DNA of 64,000 nucleotides from an uncultured Planctomycetota bacterium (GCA_900696525.1 CAADGL010000012.1:62001-126000); one strand, 5' to 3'. Shown: positions 27,580-37,218, counted from the first letter of the stretch. Made by a program: numbers and translations. The notes: generated from the letters alone by a model not told the origin.

Positions 27580-30500
27580 CTAGCCGGGCCCTGAGACCGC
27601 CTCGAGGCCCTCGACGGACGGCGTGGGGGCGAAGCCGCGGCGCAGCGTGTTCTCGGTGATGGTGCGCGCCTCGCAGAACTGGACAAGGTAATCCGGCCCG
27701 CCGGCGTGGGCGCCGAGGCCCGACAGGCGGTGCCCGCCGAAGGGTTGCGCGTCGACGCGTTCGCCGGTGATCCTGCGATTGATGTAGAGATTCCCGCAGC
27801 GGCAATCAGCGCGGGCGCGCTCCAGGTTCGCGGGGCTGCGCGAGTACACGCCGCCGGCCAGCCCAAAACCGCTCGCGTTGAACAGCTCGATGGCATGATC
27901 GAAATCGCGGGCGCGCAGGAGCGCCAGGACCGGCCCGGGGACCGGATCGCGCGCCAGGCGCGTCTCCGGAGGCACGTCGCTGAAGATCGTGGGCCCGACG
28001 AAGTAGCCACCCGTCTGCTCCACGAGCTGGCGAACGTCGGTCTCCAGCACGCAGCGCGCCTCGCGCCTGCCCGCCTCGACGTACTCGCGGACGCGGCGCT
28101 GCGCCGCGGCGTCGACGAGCGGCGGGATGGAATAGCGCGGGTCATCCGCCGGCCCGACCGATAGTCCGCGCGCGGCCTCGACCAGGCGATCGACGAAGCG
28201 CTCGTAGACGGCCTCCAGAACGATGCACCGCGCGCACGCCGAGCATCGCTGCCCGGCCTGCGCGAAGGCGCTCGACAGCACGCCCTTGACCGCATCGTCC
28301 ATGTCGGCGTCGGAGTCCACGATGATCGCGTTCTTGCCGCCCATCGCCGCGATCACGCGCTTCAGCCCCGGCGCCTCGCACGGGTGCTCCGCCGCGAGCC
28401 GGTAGACGCGAGCGCCGACGGCGGGCGAGCCGGCAAAGCCGATCGTGCACACGCCCGGATGGGCCGCCAGCAACTCACCCACCTCGCTTCCCGCGCCAGG
28501 AACGTAGCTCACCACGCCGCGCGGCAACCCCGCCTGCTCCAGCATCTCGAACCAGCGCGCGGCGACGACCGGGGCGGCGCTCGCCGGCTTCATCACGACC
28601 GTGTTGCCCGTGACGATCGCCGCCGCGGTCATGCCCGCCAGCGCCGCCAGCGGTGCGCTCGCGGGCGAGATGACGGCTGCGACGCCGCGCCCCGCGTAGC
28701 CGTACTCGTTCGTCTCGCCGGCCACGTCGCGCCGCCGCACGTCGCCGCTGAGACGCACGAACTCCCTGGCGTAGTAGTTGCAGTAGTCGATGGCGCTTGA
28801 GACCTCCGCGTCGGCCTCGCGCCAGGGCTTGGCGCACTCGAGCGCCAGCAGCGCCGCAAGATCGAAACGGGCCTGCTGCATCAGCCGCGCGGCCTCCAGC
28901 AGCGGCTCGGCCCGCTGCCGCGGCAGGCTTCGCCGCCACGACTCGAACGCTTCCCTCGCGGCCCGCACGGCACGCTCGACGGCGGCGGCATCGGCCCGGG
29001 CCACGCGGCCGATGATCTCCGCGGGCCGCGACGGGTTGACCGAATCGAACCACTGCCCGGTGACGACCGGCTGGCCGCCGATGATCAGCGGTTGCTGGCG
29101 CCCGAGCCCGCCGCGCGCCCGCTCGAGCGCCATCAGCATGCGGCGGCGTTCTTCCTCGCGCGTGAAGTCGGCGTTGGGCACGTTCTCAAACGGGTCCATG
29201 ATCAGCTCACCCCGCTCGAACTTGAGCACTGGCGGTTTCTCGAAAGGCGGCGTCTCGCGGCCGATCTCCTCCGGATCGCGCAGCAGCTCCTCGACGGGCA
29301 CGTCAGGATCCGCCGCGTTTCTCAGGAACGACTCGTTCGCCGTGTTCTCCAGCAGCCGGCGGATCAGGTACGCCATCCCCGGCATCATCTCGCCGTAGGG
29401 CGTGTAGACGCGGCAGCGCTGGCCCATGGCGACGGCGGCGTGCTTGATCGGGTCGCCCATGCCGTACAGCATCTGAAGCTCGAAGCGGTCGCCCGGCACG
29501 CCCAGCAGCCGCCGCAACGCCATCGCGTGCGCCAGGCTGCGGACGTTGTGGCTGCCGAAGCCGACGCGCACGTACTGATGCCGCTCGAGCAGCAGGCGCG
29601 AGACGCGCTCGAAGCAGGCGTCGGACTGCCACTTCTGCTCCCAGACGGGCCACGGCCAGCCCTCCTGGTCGTAGTGCACGGTCTCGGTGTCCCAGTAGGC
29701 GCCCTTGACGAGCCGCACCCAGAGCGGCGTCCCGCGGCGGCGGGCGAACTCCATGAGCTCGGCCGCGTCACGCTCGCAGTCCTTCAGGTACGCCTGCAAC
29801 ACGATGCCGAAGTGCGGATAGTCGCGGAATTCGTCCTCCATGAGCACGTCGCGGAAGATCGCGAGCGTGAGATCCTTCATGGCGTAGTGTTCCATGTCGA
29901 CGTGCAGGTGCGCGCCGCCCTCCAGCGCGCGGCGCATCAGCGGCCGCAGCGCCGCCTTCACCCGCTCCGCCGTCGCCTGCGGGGCGATCGCGTCGAAGCG
30001 CGAGAACAACGCGCTGAGCTTCACCGACACGTTCACGCGCGGCAGCCGCACGCCGTCGGCCTCGTCGATCTGCGGCTCATGCGGCCAGGCCTGGGCCTCG
30101 CGCGGCAGCGAGGTGAGCAGGTCGAGATAGACCCGCTGGTAATACTCCGATTCGCGGTCCGACAGCGCCGCCTCGCCCAGCACGTCCATTGTGAAGGTCA
30201 TGCGCTGGCCGCGCAGCCGCCGCACCGCGCGCGCCGCCGCCGCCGGGGTCGAACCCGCGATGAACCGCCCCGCCATCGCCGCGGCGCCGCGCTGCGCCAG
30301 CCAAGCGAGCAGGCGGGCGCGCGGCGAGTCCGCCCGCTCGAAGCTCATCAGCCGCGCCACCCAGCGCAGCAGCCCCGCCGAGCCATCCGCGGCCGGCGCG
30401 TCCGCCTCCCCGCGGCCGCCGTCCACCGACCGACCAGCACCGTTCCCGTCGCCCTCCGCGGAGGCGCGCGACCGCGACCCGCCAGAATACGCCGGATGCA

Positions 30501-30741
30501 CGAAGTACTCGCGCAGGTGCCGGGCGACGTCCGCCGCGCCGGCCATGGTGGGCAGCACGTCGATGAAGCGAAAGGCCTGCACCTTCAGCCAGTCGTGCCG
30601 CATGCACTGCTTGAGCGCCAGCTCCTGCCACCAGTTGGCCTGGAAGGGACTGGCGGCGGCCAGCCGCACGCGCTCGAACATCTCGCGGCCGATCTGTTGC
30701 GTAAGCTTCTCGACCTGGGCCTGCGTGACGCGCCCGGACAT
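27580..30741 (-). CDS. putA: Bifunctional proline dehydrogenase / 1-pyrroline-5-carboxylate dehydrogenase (PutA-like)
   Basis: PRODH: LPRVNVSVKLSALFSRFDAI...RLVKGAYWDTE...GSHNVRSLAHAM; ALDH: QRCSACARCIVLE, SALAxPAS-type segment, FGGHRLSGLGAHAGGPDYLVQF. Start at MSGRVTQ inferred. Confidence 0.9.
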   Translation of the reverse strand: MSGRVTQAQVEKLTQQIGREMFERVRLAAASPFQANWWQELALKQCMRHDWLKVQAFRFIDVLPTMAGAADVARHLREYFVHPAYSGGSRSRASAEGDGNGAGRSVDGGRGEADAPAADGSAGLLRWVARLMSFERADSPRARLLAWLAQRGAAAMAGRFIAGSTPAAAARAVRRLRGQRMTFTMDVLGEAALSDRESEYYQRVYLDLLTSLPREAQAWPHEPQIDEADGVRLPRVNVSVKLSALFSRFDAIAPQATAERVKAALRPLMRRALEGGAHLHVDMEHYAMKDLTLAIFRDVLMEDEFRDYPHFGIVLQAYLKDCERDAAELMEFARRRGTPLWVRLVKGAYWDTETVHYDQEGWPWPVWEQKWQSDACFERVSRLLLERHQYVRVGFGSHNVRSLAHAMALRRLLGVPGDRFELQMLYGMGDPIKHAAVAMGQRCRVYTPYGEMMPGMAYLIRRLLENTANESFLRNAADPDVPVEELLRDPEEIGRETPPFEKPPVLKFERGELIMDPFENVPNADFTREEERRRMLMALERARGGLGRQQPLIIGGQPVVTGQWFDSVNPSRPAEIIGRVARADAAAVERAVRAAREAFESWRRSLPRQRAEPLLEAARLMQQARFDLAALLALECAKPWREADAEVSSAIDYCNYYAREFVRLSGDVRRRDVAGETNEYGYAGRGVAAVISPASAPLAALAGMTAAAIVTGNTVVMKPASAAPVVAARWFEMLEQAGLPRGVVSYVPGAGSEVGELLAAHPGVCTIGFAGSPAVGARVYRLAAEHPCEAPGLKRVIAAMGGKNAIIVDSDADMDDAVKGVLSSAFAQAGQRCSACARCIVLEAVYERFVDRLVEAARGLSVGPADDPRYSIPPLVDAAAQRRVREYVEAGRREARCVLETDVRQLVEQTGGYFVGPTIFSDVPPETRLARDPVPGPVLALLRARDFDHAIELFNASGFGLAGGVYSRSPANLERARADCRCGNLYINRRITGERVDAQPFGGHRLSGLGAHAGGPDYLVQFCEARTITENTLRRGFAPTPSVEGLEAVSGPG

Positions 30742-30947
30742 CCCCGCTCTCCGCCAAAGCGCCGCCCGGCTGATCGGCGTGATTGCCAAACCGGCGCGTC
30801 ATCGTAGCCCTGCCCGCGGAGCGCGGCAAACGCCGCGGTCTTGCGGGTTTCCTGCCAGTCCGCGGCAATCAGCGCCGCCCCAAGCTGCGCGCCGCCCCGT
30901 ATAATCGCGCGTCGAAGCCTGCTCCTGCGCCCGGTCGAGAGCCCGAC

Positions 30948-31616
30948 GTGACGCCGGATGACAAGATCTGCTACTGCTACGACGTCCCCCTGCGGAAGCT
31001 GCTGAGCTTCGCAAAGCGCGAAAGGCCACGGCATCCGTCGCAGCTCTCGGAGTGCCTCGGCGCCGGGACGGGCTGCGGCTGGTGCATTCCAACGCTCTGT
31101 CGCATCGCGCAGTGGGCCGAGACCGGCGAGGAATTCTGGCATGCGCTTCAGCCGGAGGACTACGCGGCGCAGCGCGAGACATATCGACGGGAGAGGCGTC
31201 CGAGGCACACCTTCGACCCGCCGCCGCCCGCTCCGCCGACCGAACCCGCGTTATCGGCCGGGGCCGCGTTCGCGGTGCTCGAACACACGGCGCCCGATGG
31301 CGTGCATTGGGACCTCCTGATCTCCCTCCCGGGGCAGGAGCGGCTCGCGACCTGGCGTCTCCGGCACAACCCGCTTGTGGAGCCAGCCCCCATGCCCGCC
31401 GAACGCATCGCCGACCACAGGCGGCGATACCTGGAATACGAGGGGCCGTTGGAGGGCGGCCGGGGAATGGTGCGCCGGCTGGAGGACGGCGGCGCCACGG
31501 TGCTCGAAGCCGCGGACGAGCGCGTCCGGGTCCGCCTGGCTGGACGAGCGCTGCGGGGCGTCGCCGAGTTGACGCGCCGCGGACCGGAGTGGACATTCCG
31601 AATGGTTTGTGAGTAG
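30948..31616 (+). CDS. BFD-like [2Fe-2S] domain fused to a LigD-type phosphoesterase-like (DNA polymerase ligase N-terminal) domain
   Basis: N-term: KICYCYDVPLRKLLSFAKRE...ECLGAGTGCGWCIPTLCRI (four Cys). C-term: FAVLEHTAPDGVHWDLLISLPGQERLATWRL...IADHRRRYLEYEGPLEGGRGMVRRLEDGG. Single uninterrupted ORF; GTG start inferred. Confidence 0.75.
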   Translation: MTPDDKICYCYDVPLRKLLSFAKRERPRHPSQLSECLGAGTGCGWCIPTLCRIAQWAETGEEFWHALQPEDYAAQRETYRRERRPRHTFDPPPPAPPTEPALSAGAAFAVLEHTAPDGVHWDLLISLPGQERLATWRLRHNPLVEPAPMPAERIADHRRRYLEYEGPLEGGRGMVRRLEDGGATVLEAADERVRVRLAGRALRGVAELTRRGPEWTFRMVCE

Positions 31617-31751
31617 CCTTCGGGTTTCACCGGCGCCGGCGCAGCGTATCGCGGCGGCAGCCTGGCGTCTCGACTGGACGGGCGCCGTAACGCGGTCGTC
31701 CGGGTTGGCGCGAGACAACGAAGGCCACGTTCGCCCCGAGCGGAGGTACCC

Positions 31752-33257
31752 GTGACCACCAGCCACTACGCCGAATTCGAGCGCGCCACGCGCCAGTATC
31801 ACCTCCTCGGCTCGATCGAGTCGCTGCTCGACTGGGACCAGGAGACCTGCATGCCGCCGCGCGGCGTCGAGCAGCGCGCCGAGCAACTGGCGCTCGTGGC
31901 CGGCCTGGCCCACGAGCGGCTGACCGGCGACGAGTTCGCGACGGCGCTGGGCAAAGCCGAACGCAACGGGCGGGTCGACGAGTGGGCGTCGGCGACCAAC
32001 CTGCGTGAGATGCGGCGGCGGATGGAGCGGGCGCGGCGGCTGCCGACGGAGCTGGTGCGCGAGACGGCGAAGGTCAGCTCGCTGGCGAAGCAGGCGTGGG
32101 CGCGGGCGCGGCGCGAGTCGCGCTTCGAGCTGTTCGCGCCACCGTTGGAGCGGCTGCTGGAGCTGAAGCGCCGGGCGGCGGAGCTGATCGGTTTCGAGGG
32201 CGAGCCGTACGACGCGCTGCTCGACGAGTACGAGCCGGGGGCGCGCAGCGCCGAGGTGGCGGCGGTCTTCGACGAGTTGAAGAAGGCGCTGGTGCCGCTG
32301 GCGGCGGCGATCGCCAAGGCGCCGCGGAAGCCGGACGTGGCGCTGCTGAGCCGCTACTGTCCGAAGGAATCGCAGGCCGAGTTCTGCCGGCGCGTGGCGG
32401 CGGCGCTGGGTTTCGATTTTCAGTCGGGCCGGATGGACGTTTCGATGCACCCGTTCTGCTCGGGCACGTGCCCGCACGACGTGCGGATCACGACTCGGTA
32501 CGACGAGCGCTTCCTGCCGGCGGCGCTGTTCGGGACGATGCACGAGGTGGGGCACGCGCTCTACGAGCAGGGACTGGATGCGGCCCACGCGGGCACGCCC
32601 GCGGGGCAGTCCGTGTCGCTCGGCATCCACGAGTCGCAGTCGCGCATGTGGGAGAACTTCGTCGGGCGCTCGCGGCCGTTCTGGGAGCACTGGTTCGGTC
32701 CGCTGACGCAGCAATTCACGTCGCTGGCCGAGGTGCGGCTGGACGACTGGGTTCTCGCGATCAACAACGTGCGCCCATCGCTGATCCGCGTCGAGGCCGA
32801 CGAGGTCACCTACGGCCTGCACATCATGCTGCGCTTCGACCTCGAGCGGCGGCTGATGACCGGCAAGCTGGCGGTGCGCGACATACCGCAGGCCTGGAAC
32901 GACGGCATGAGATCGCTGCTCGGCATCACGCCCGACAGCGACGCCAACGGCTGCCTCCAGGACATTCACTGGAGCATGGGCGCCGTCGGCTACTTCCCCA
33001 CCTACGCGCTGGGCAACCTCTACGCGGCCCAGTTCTTCGAGGCCGCCCGCGCTGCCATGCCCGACCTCGACGACCACTTCCGCCGCGGAAGCTACGCGCC
33101 GTTGCTCGAATGGCTGCGCCGCAATATCCACCGCCACGGCATGCGCCACCGCGCGGCGGAGCTGGTGCAGGCGGTCACGGGCCGGCCGCTGTCGGCCGAG
33201 CCGTTCGTGCGCTACCTGCGCGCCAAGTTCGAGCCGCTGTATGGGATTAACGCATAG
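31752..33257 (+). CDS. M32 family metallocarboxypeptidase
   Basis: LGSIESLLDWDQETCMPPRGVEQRAEQLA...FGTMHEVGHALYEQGL (HExxH)...GIHESQSRMWENFVGRSRPFWEHWF. Confidence 0.95.
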   Translation: MTTSHYAEFERATRQYHLLGSIESLLDWDQETCMPPRGVEQRAEQLALVAGLAHERLTGDEFATALGKAERNGRVDEWASATNLREMRRRMERARRLPTELVRETAKVSSLAKQAWARARRESRFELFAPPLERLLELKRRAAELIGFEGEPYDALLDEYEPGARSAEVAAVFDELKKALVPLAAAIAKAPRKPDVALLSRYCPKESQAEFCRRVAAALGFDFQSGRMDVSMHPFCSGTCPHDVRITTRYDERFLPAALFGTMHEVGHALYEQGLDAAHAGTPAGQSVSLGIHESQSRMWENFVGRSRPFWEHWFGPLTQQFTSLAEVRLDDWVLAINNVRPSLIRVEADEVTYGLHIMLRFDLERRLMTGKLAVRDIPQAWNDGMRSLLGITPDSDANGCLQDIHWSMGAVGYFPTYALGNLYAAQFFEAARAAMPDLDDHFRRGSYAPLLEWLRRNIHRHGMRHRAAELVQAVTGRPLSAEPFVRYLRAKFEPLYGINA

Positions 33258-33317
33258 TGCAGGGTGCGGCGTGCAGAACGCAGTGTGCGGAGTGCGATGT
33301 GCACGGTGCTCAAGAGT

Positions 33318-33335
33318 CGGGCTGTCCTCAGCCCG
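33318..33335. repeat. Short hairpin CGGGCTG-TCCT-CAGCCCG
   Basis: Perfect 7-bp inverted repeat, read directly. Confidence 0.8.
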
Positions 33336-33377
33336 GAACTGAGAGAAATCAACCATCAGAACCCGGGAGCATCGTCC

Positions 33378-33505
33378 GGCGCAACCGCTCCATCACGGTC
33401 CGGCTTGAAGGCGCAACCGCTCCCTCACGGTCGCGGCTCGGATCGGAACCCCGGCGTGGATCGCCTGGCGCAACCGCTCCCTCACGGTCGCGGCTCGGAT
33501 CGGAA
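33378..33505. repeat. Direct repeats of GGCGCAACCGCTCCCTCACGGTCGCGGCTCGGATCGGAA (one partial, two full copies)
   Basis: Copies start at 33378 (partial, diverged), 33410 and 33467; the last two are 57 bp apart. Confidence 0.95.
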
Positions 33506-33514
33506 ACGCCTCCG

Positions 33515-33544
33515 CAGAGCCGGGCTGGGGACAGCCCGGCTCTG
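33515..33544. terminator. Strong hairpin CAGAGCCGGGCTG-GGGA-CAGCCCGGCTCTG between convergent genes (possible bidirectional terminator or repeat element)
   Basis: Perfect 13-bp stem with 4-nt loop; no T-tract, so terminator function is inferred only from its position between convergent 3' ends. Confidence 0.5.
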
Positions 33545-33576
33545 ACGTAGGTACGCGGTCCAGCGGAAAAACGAAT

Positions 33577-35793
33577 CTACTCGACGAACGCCACCGCACG
33601 CACATCGGTCGTGACGCCGATCGTCGAGAAATCAAGCCGCATCGAGAAGCTCCCGGCGGTGTTCGTCCCGAGCGACGTCGGCGTGAACGCGATCATGTCC
33701 TCGTCCTGGCCCGAAACGCCGGCCACCGAGAAGTTGCCGATCGTCGAAAGCAGGATGTCCCCGTTCGGCAGGATGCACGCCGCGTCCACATCCTCGTTCG
33801 TGGTCGAAAGCCCCACGTCGCTGCCGTCGAAGTACATCTGGAACGTGCCGGCGGTGTTGGCGCCCAGGCTGGTCGCGTTGAAGACGATCAGGTCGGCGTC
33901 CGTGCCGCTGACGCCGGACACGCTGAACGAGCCGAGCGTGGAGAGCACGAGCCGTCCGTCGGCCGTCAGAGCGATGGCGTCGACGTCCTCGTCGTTGGTC
34001 GTCAGCCCCACGTCGCTGCCGTCGAAGTACCACGAGAACGCGCCGGCGGTATTGGCGCCGAGCGAAGTCGGGACAAAGCGGACGATGTCGGAGTCATCCA
34101 CCGTGCCGGAAACACCCGGGATCGTCGCCGCCGCCGTGAACGACAGCAGCAGTGAGCCGTCGCTCATCCGGGCCAGGCCGTCGATCGCCAGCGACGACAA
34201 CCCGACGTCGCTGCCGTCGAAGATCATTGCCCAGGTGTTCGTGCTCTCGTCATAGGACACGACGTCCTGCGGCGCCACCGTCCCGAGCCCCGGCAGCGAC
34301 ACCGACGTCTCGAACACCAGCCACAGCACCCCCGAGGCCGGCGGCGGCGGGTCGCACTCGTCCGGCACGCCGTTGCCGTTGGCATCCTGGCTCGTACCGC
34401 CGGCGATGTCGCACTCGTCGGGCACGCCGTTGGCGTTGCAGTCCTGGCTGGTGCCGTTGGCGATGTCGGTGGCGTCGTCCACGCCGTTGCCGTTGCAGTC
34501 GGTGATGCCACCGCCGCCGCCCGCGAGCACGAGCGAGTTGTAGCTGTTGATGCGGCCGTGGCCGAAGATGTTGTCGACGCCGGCGGCGCCCAGGTCCTTG
34601 CAGCCCTGCTTGAGCACGGCCTCGACCTGGTCATGCGTGAGCGAAGGGTTGGCCGACCAGATCAGGCCGACGAGGCCGGCCGTCAGCGGACAGGCGAAGC
34701 TCGTGCCGCTCACCGCGGTGTAGGCGCTGTTCGACGACGAGGTCGTGGTGTAGACGCTCACGCCCGGCGCGGCGACGTCCACGAAGATCCCGTAGTTCGA
34801 GAAGCTCGCCTTGGCGTCGTTCGAGTCGGTCGCGGCCACGACGATGATGTCGTCCGCGTCGCGGTCGCCCAGCGTCAGGTTGCGGTTCTCGTTGCCCGCG
34901 GCCCAGACCAGCATGCCGCCCAGGTTCTTGATATAGGTCGCCGTCGTCAGGTTCGACGCGCTGTCCACGCCCGAGTAGCTGACGCTCGCGACCTTGTCGC
35001 CGCTCTCGATCGACTTGCGGGCCGCGTGCTGCAACACCGCCAGGCTCGAGCCGCCGCCCGTGCTGTTGCTGACGCGCAGCATGCGGTGGCCGAGGTTCCA
35101 CCCCGTGCCCGACACGCCGACGCCGTTGTTGCCGTTGGCGGCGGCGCAGCCGGTGGTCTGCGTGCCGTGCGGGTGAATCGGGCCGATCGCGCCGCCCTGG
35201 GACTCCCAGAGCTGGTCCACCGCGTTATAGGCCTGCCGGCGATTGAGCAGCAGGTCCTGGTGAGTCGTCAGCACGCCCGTGTCGCAGATGCCGACGCCGA
35301 CCGTCGGGTTGCCGGTGTGCAGGCCCCAGGCGTCGCAGCTCTGCATGCGCGAGGCCGCGTGGTGCCACTGGTTGCCCAGCAGCGGATCGTTGGGGCAGGC
35401 CACGGGGTAAACGATCCAGTTCGGCTCGACATACTGGAACAGCCCTGTCGCCAGCAGCTCGTCGGCGACGGCGTTCTCGTCCTTTCCGGCGGGGACCTCG
35501 ATGATGTACTCGTCGGTCTCGGGCACGTAGTCGATGCGCGCATAGGCGGACAGCGCCGTCGTTGCGAGCTGAGCCTGCTGCTGCGCCTGCGCATCGGTCA
35601 GCCCGCGCTTCATCCAGTCTTCGTGCTGGGTCGGCCGGGCGATCAGTTCGCCCGAAAACTCGCGCACATTGGGGATGGCAACGTAACGCGCGGTATTGCC
35701 GGACGACGCCGCTGCGTCAACCGATTGATTCCCCAGCGCCGGCCACGCCGCCGCCAGCGCGACCACGACCACGTGTCCAAGGACCGTCCTCAT
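33577..35793 (-). CDS. S8 (subtilisin-like) secreted peptidase with C-terminal Ca-binding and repeat modules
   Basis: Catalytic motifs GVGICDTGV (Asp), HPHGTQTTG (His), VSGTSFACPLTAGLVGL (Ser); signal peptide; DCNGNGVDDATDIANG...DECD; three copies of an FDGSDVGL-containing repeat. Confidence 0.93.
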   Translation of the reverse strand: MRTVLGHVVVVALAAAWPALGNQSVDAAASSGNTARYVAIPNVREFSGELIARPTQHEDWMKRGLTDAQAQQQAQLATTALSAYARIDYVPETDEYIIEVPAGKDENAVADELLATGLFQYVEPNWIVYPVACPNDPLLGNQWHHAASRMQSCDAWGLHTGNPTVGVGICDTGVLTTHQDLLLNRRQAYNAVDQLWESQGGAIGPIHPHGTQTTGCAAANGNNGVGVSGTGWNLGHRMLRVSNSTGGGSSLAVLQHAARKSIESGDKVASVSYSGVDSASNLTTATYIKNLGGMLVWAAGNENRNLTLGDRDADDIIVVAATDSNDAKASFSNYGIFVDVAAPGVSVYTTTSSSNSAYTAVSGTSFACPLTAGLVGLIWSANPSLTHDQVEAVLKQGCKDLGAAGVDNIFGHGRINSYNSLVLAGGGGGITDCNGNGVDDATDIANGTSQDCNANGVPDECDIAGGTSQDANGNGVPDECDPPPPASGVLWLVFETSVSLPGLGTVAPQDVVSYDESTNTWAMIFDGSDVGLSSLAIDGLARMSDGSLLLSFTAAATIPGVSGTVDDSDIVRFVPTSLGANTAGAFSWYFDGSDVGLTTNDEDVDAIALTADGRLVLSTLGSFSVSGVSGTDADLIVFNATSLGANTAGTFQMYFDGSDVGLSTTNEDVDAACILPNGDILLSTIGNFSVAGVSGQDEDMIAFTPTSLGTNTAGSFSMRLDFSTIGVTTDVRAVAFVE

Positions 35794-35958
35794 GGGTGAC
35801 TCCTCATCTGCTAGAACTCAGACGTGATGGTGCAACGGATCGGTACGCCGATCTGACGTCGATCTAGTCTACCGCCACGGCTCGGGCCGATGCAATAACG
35901 TCGGTTCGCGCCCGCCGGTGCGGCAAACGAGACCCTTACAGGCTCCGCTGGCCGGCCG

Positions 35959-36936
35959 CTAGAAGAACAGCCGGCCGAGTGTAGCAACGCCCAGGACGGC
36001 AGTGATCGCGCCAACCGCCCGGCGCATCCCCGTCTCGGGCAGACGCCGGACCAGAAGCGTCGCGAGCGGCACGCTGAGCAAGGCGCCCCCGGTGAGCGGC
36101 AGGGCGAGGTTCCACGCGGGCCAGCCGGCCAGCAGCACGTACACCACGAGGCCGATAAGGCAGGTTACACCCTCGGCCAATGACGTGATCGCGACGGCCT
36201 GGCGCGGCGAGATGCCCGCGACGACCTGTCCGCCGGTCACCAGCGGCCCATACCCGCCGCCGCTCAGCCCCTTGTTGAACGCGGCGAGTCCGCCCAGGAG
36301 CACGATGTGCAGCGGGCGGTAGCGCAACTGGCGCCGCGCCGTGCCGAGGATCATGGCGCCCACGCCCAGGACGATCGCGCCGATCGTCGCCGTCATCCAG
36401 AACTTCGAGATATGCACGGCGAGCACGGCGGCGCCGGCGGCTCCGACCAGCGTCAGCGCGAGCAGCAGCAGCGTCGTCTGCCAGGCGCGCGGATTGCGCA
36501 CGAAGTCAACGTTGCCGTCGCGATGGTGCATCAGCCCCGCCGCCAGCCCCGTCAGGCACTCGCTCATGAGCACCGCCGGCACGATCTCCAGCGGCTCAAA
36601 CCCGACCAGCAGAAGCAGCGGCGTGAGCGTCGTGCCGTAGCCCATTCCCAGGCTCGAATCGACGAACTCGCACGCCGCGGCCGCGAGCACGACGCCCAGC
36701 ACCATCGCTGGCGCCGCGAATTCGACGCGGACGCTGCTCAGTGCCAGCGCGCCGACGGCTACCGCGGCGATCGGCACGACGACGGCGGCGCTGACGCGCG
36801 TGCGGCGGGCGCTCCAGAGGCTGCGCAGCAGGCGGCGGGCGCGTTGCGGCAGGGACGCCACGGCGGTGGTGCGTGCCAAGGGCAAACGGGACACAGCGGC
36901 GGGATCGGAGGGTGCGGACCACGCGGAGTCGAGCAT
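35959..36936 (-). CDS. Sulfite exporter TauE/SafE family membrane protein
   Basis: GYGTTLTPLLLLVGFEPLEIVPAVLMSECLTGLAAGLMHH...LGGLAAFNKGLSGGGYGPLVTGGQVVAGISPRQAVAITSLAEG. Confidence 0.88.
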   Translation of the reverse strand: MLDSAWSAPSDPAAVSRLPLARTTAVASLPQRARRLLRSLWSARRTRVSAAVVVPIAAVAVGALALSSVRVEFAAPAMVLGVVLAAAACEFVDSSLGMGYGTTLTPLLLLVGFEPLEIVPAVLMSECLTGLAAGLMHHRDGNVDFVRNPRAWQTTLLLLALTLVGAAGAAVLAVHISKFWMTATIGAIVLGVGAMILGTARRQLRYRPLHIVLLGGLAAFNKGLSGGGYGPLVTGGQVVAGISPRQAVAITSLAEGVTCLIGLVVYVLLAGWPAWNLALPLTGGALLSVPLATLLVRRLPETGMRRAVGAITAVLGVATLGRLFF

Positions 36937-37004
36937 GGGGCGTTTCCTTGAAGGTCTATCGCGGCAGGCGGGGCGCGAGCGGCCGGCCGCGCAGAACTCT
37001 CAGG

Positions 37005-37021
37005 GGAGTGTAACACACTCC
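37005..37021 (-). promoter_or_regulatory. Palindrome GGAGTGT-AAC-ACACTCC overlapping a candidate promoter for the TauE/SafE gene
   Basis: Minus strand reads TTGCAC - 16 bp - TACACT, with the palindrome covering the putative -10; about 70-85 bp upstream of ATG 36936. Confidence 0.4.
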
Positions 37022-37218
37022 TATAAGAGTGCAATGGCGGCGCCTTTTTTTTTGCGGCCCCATCGGCATGCTCGCCTGTTTCGTCACGCTAGTCGCAGCG
37101 GAGCGTCTTCCCTCGCGTCGCAGGCCCGAAGCCATTCGCAGGCGGGTCCTCCGGCCGCCGCGCGCCCTCCGGACGACTGTCAACGAGAGTGCCGGATAAC
37201 CTCGGCTCGGGAGCGTGC

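Noticed and set aside
27248-27805. N-terminal extension of the fliD ORF through the 38-bp repeats and into putA
   Set aside because: The repeated QALAARALVRRQV-type peptide is a translation of the tandem repeat; fliD starts naturally at MGTITSGVGLISGLNIEQIV.
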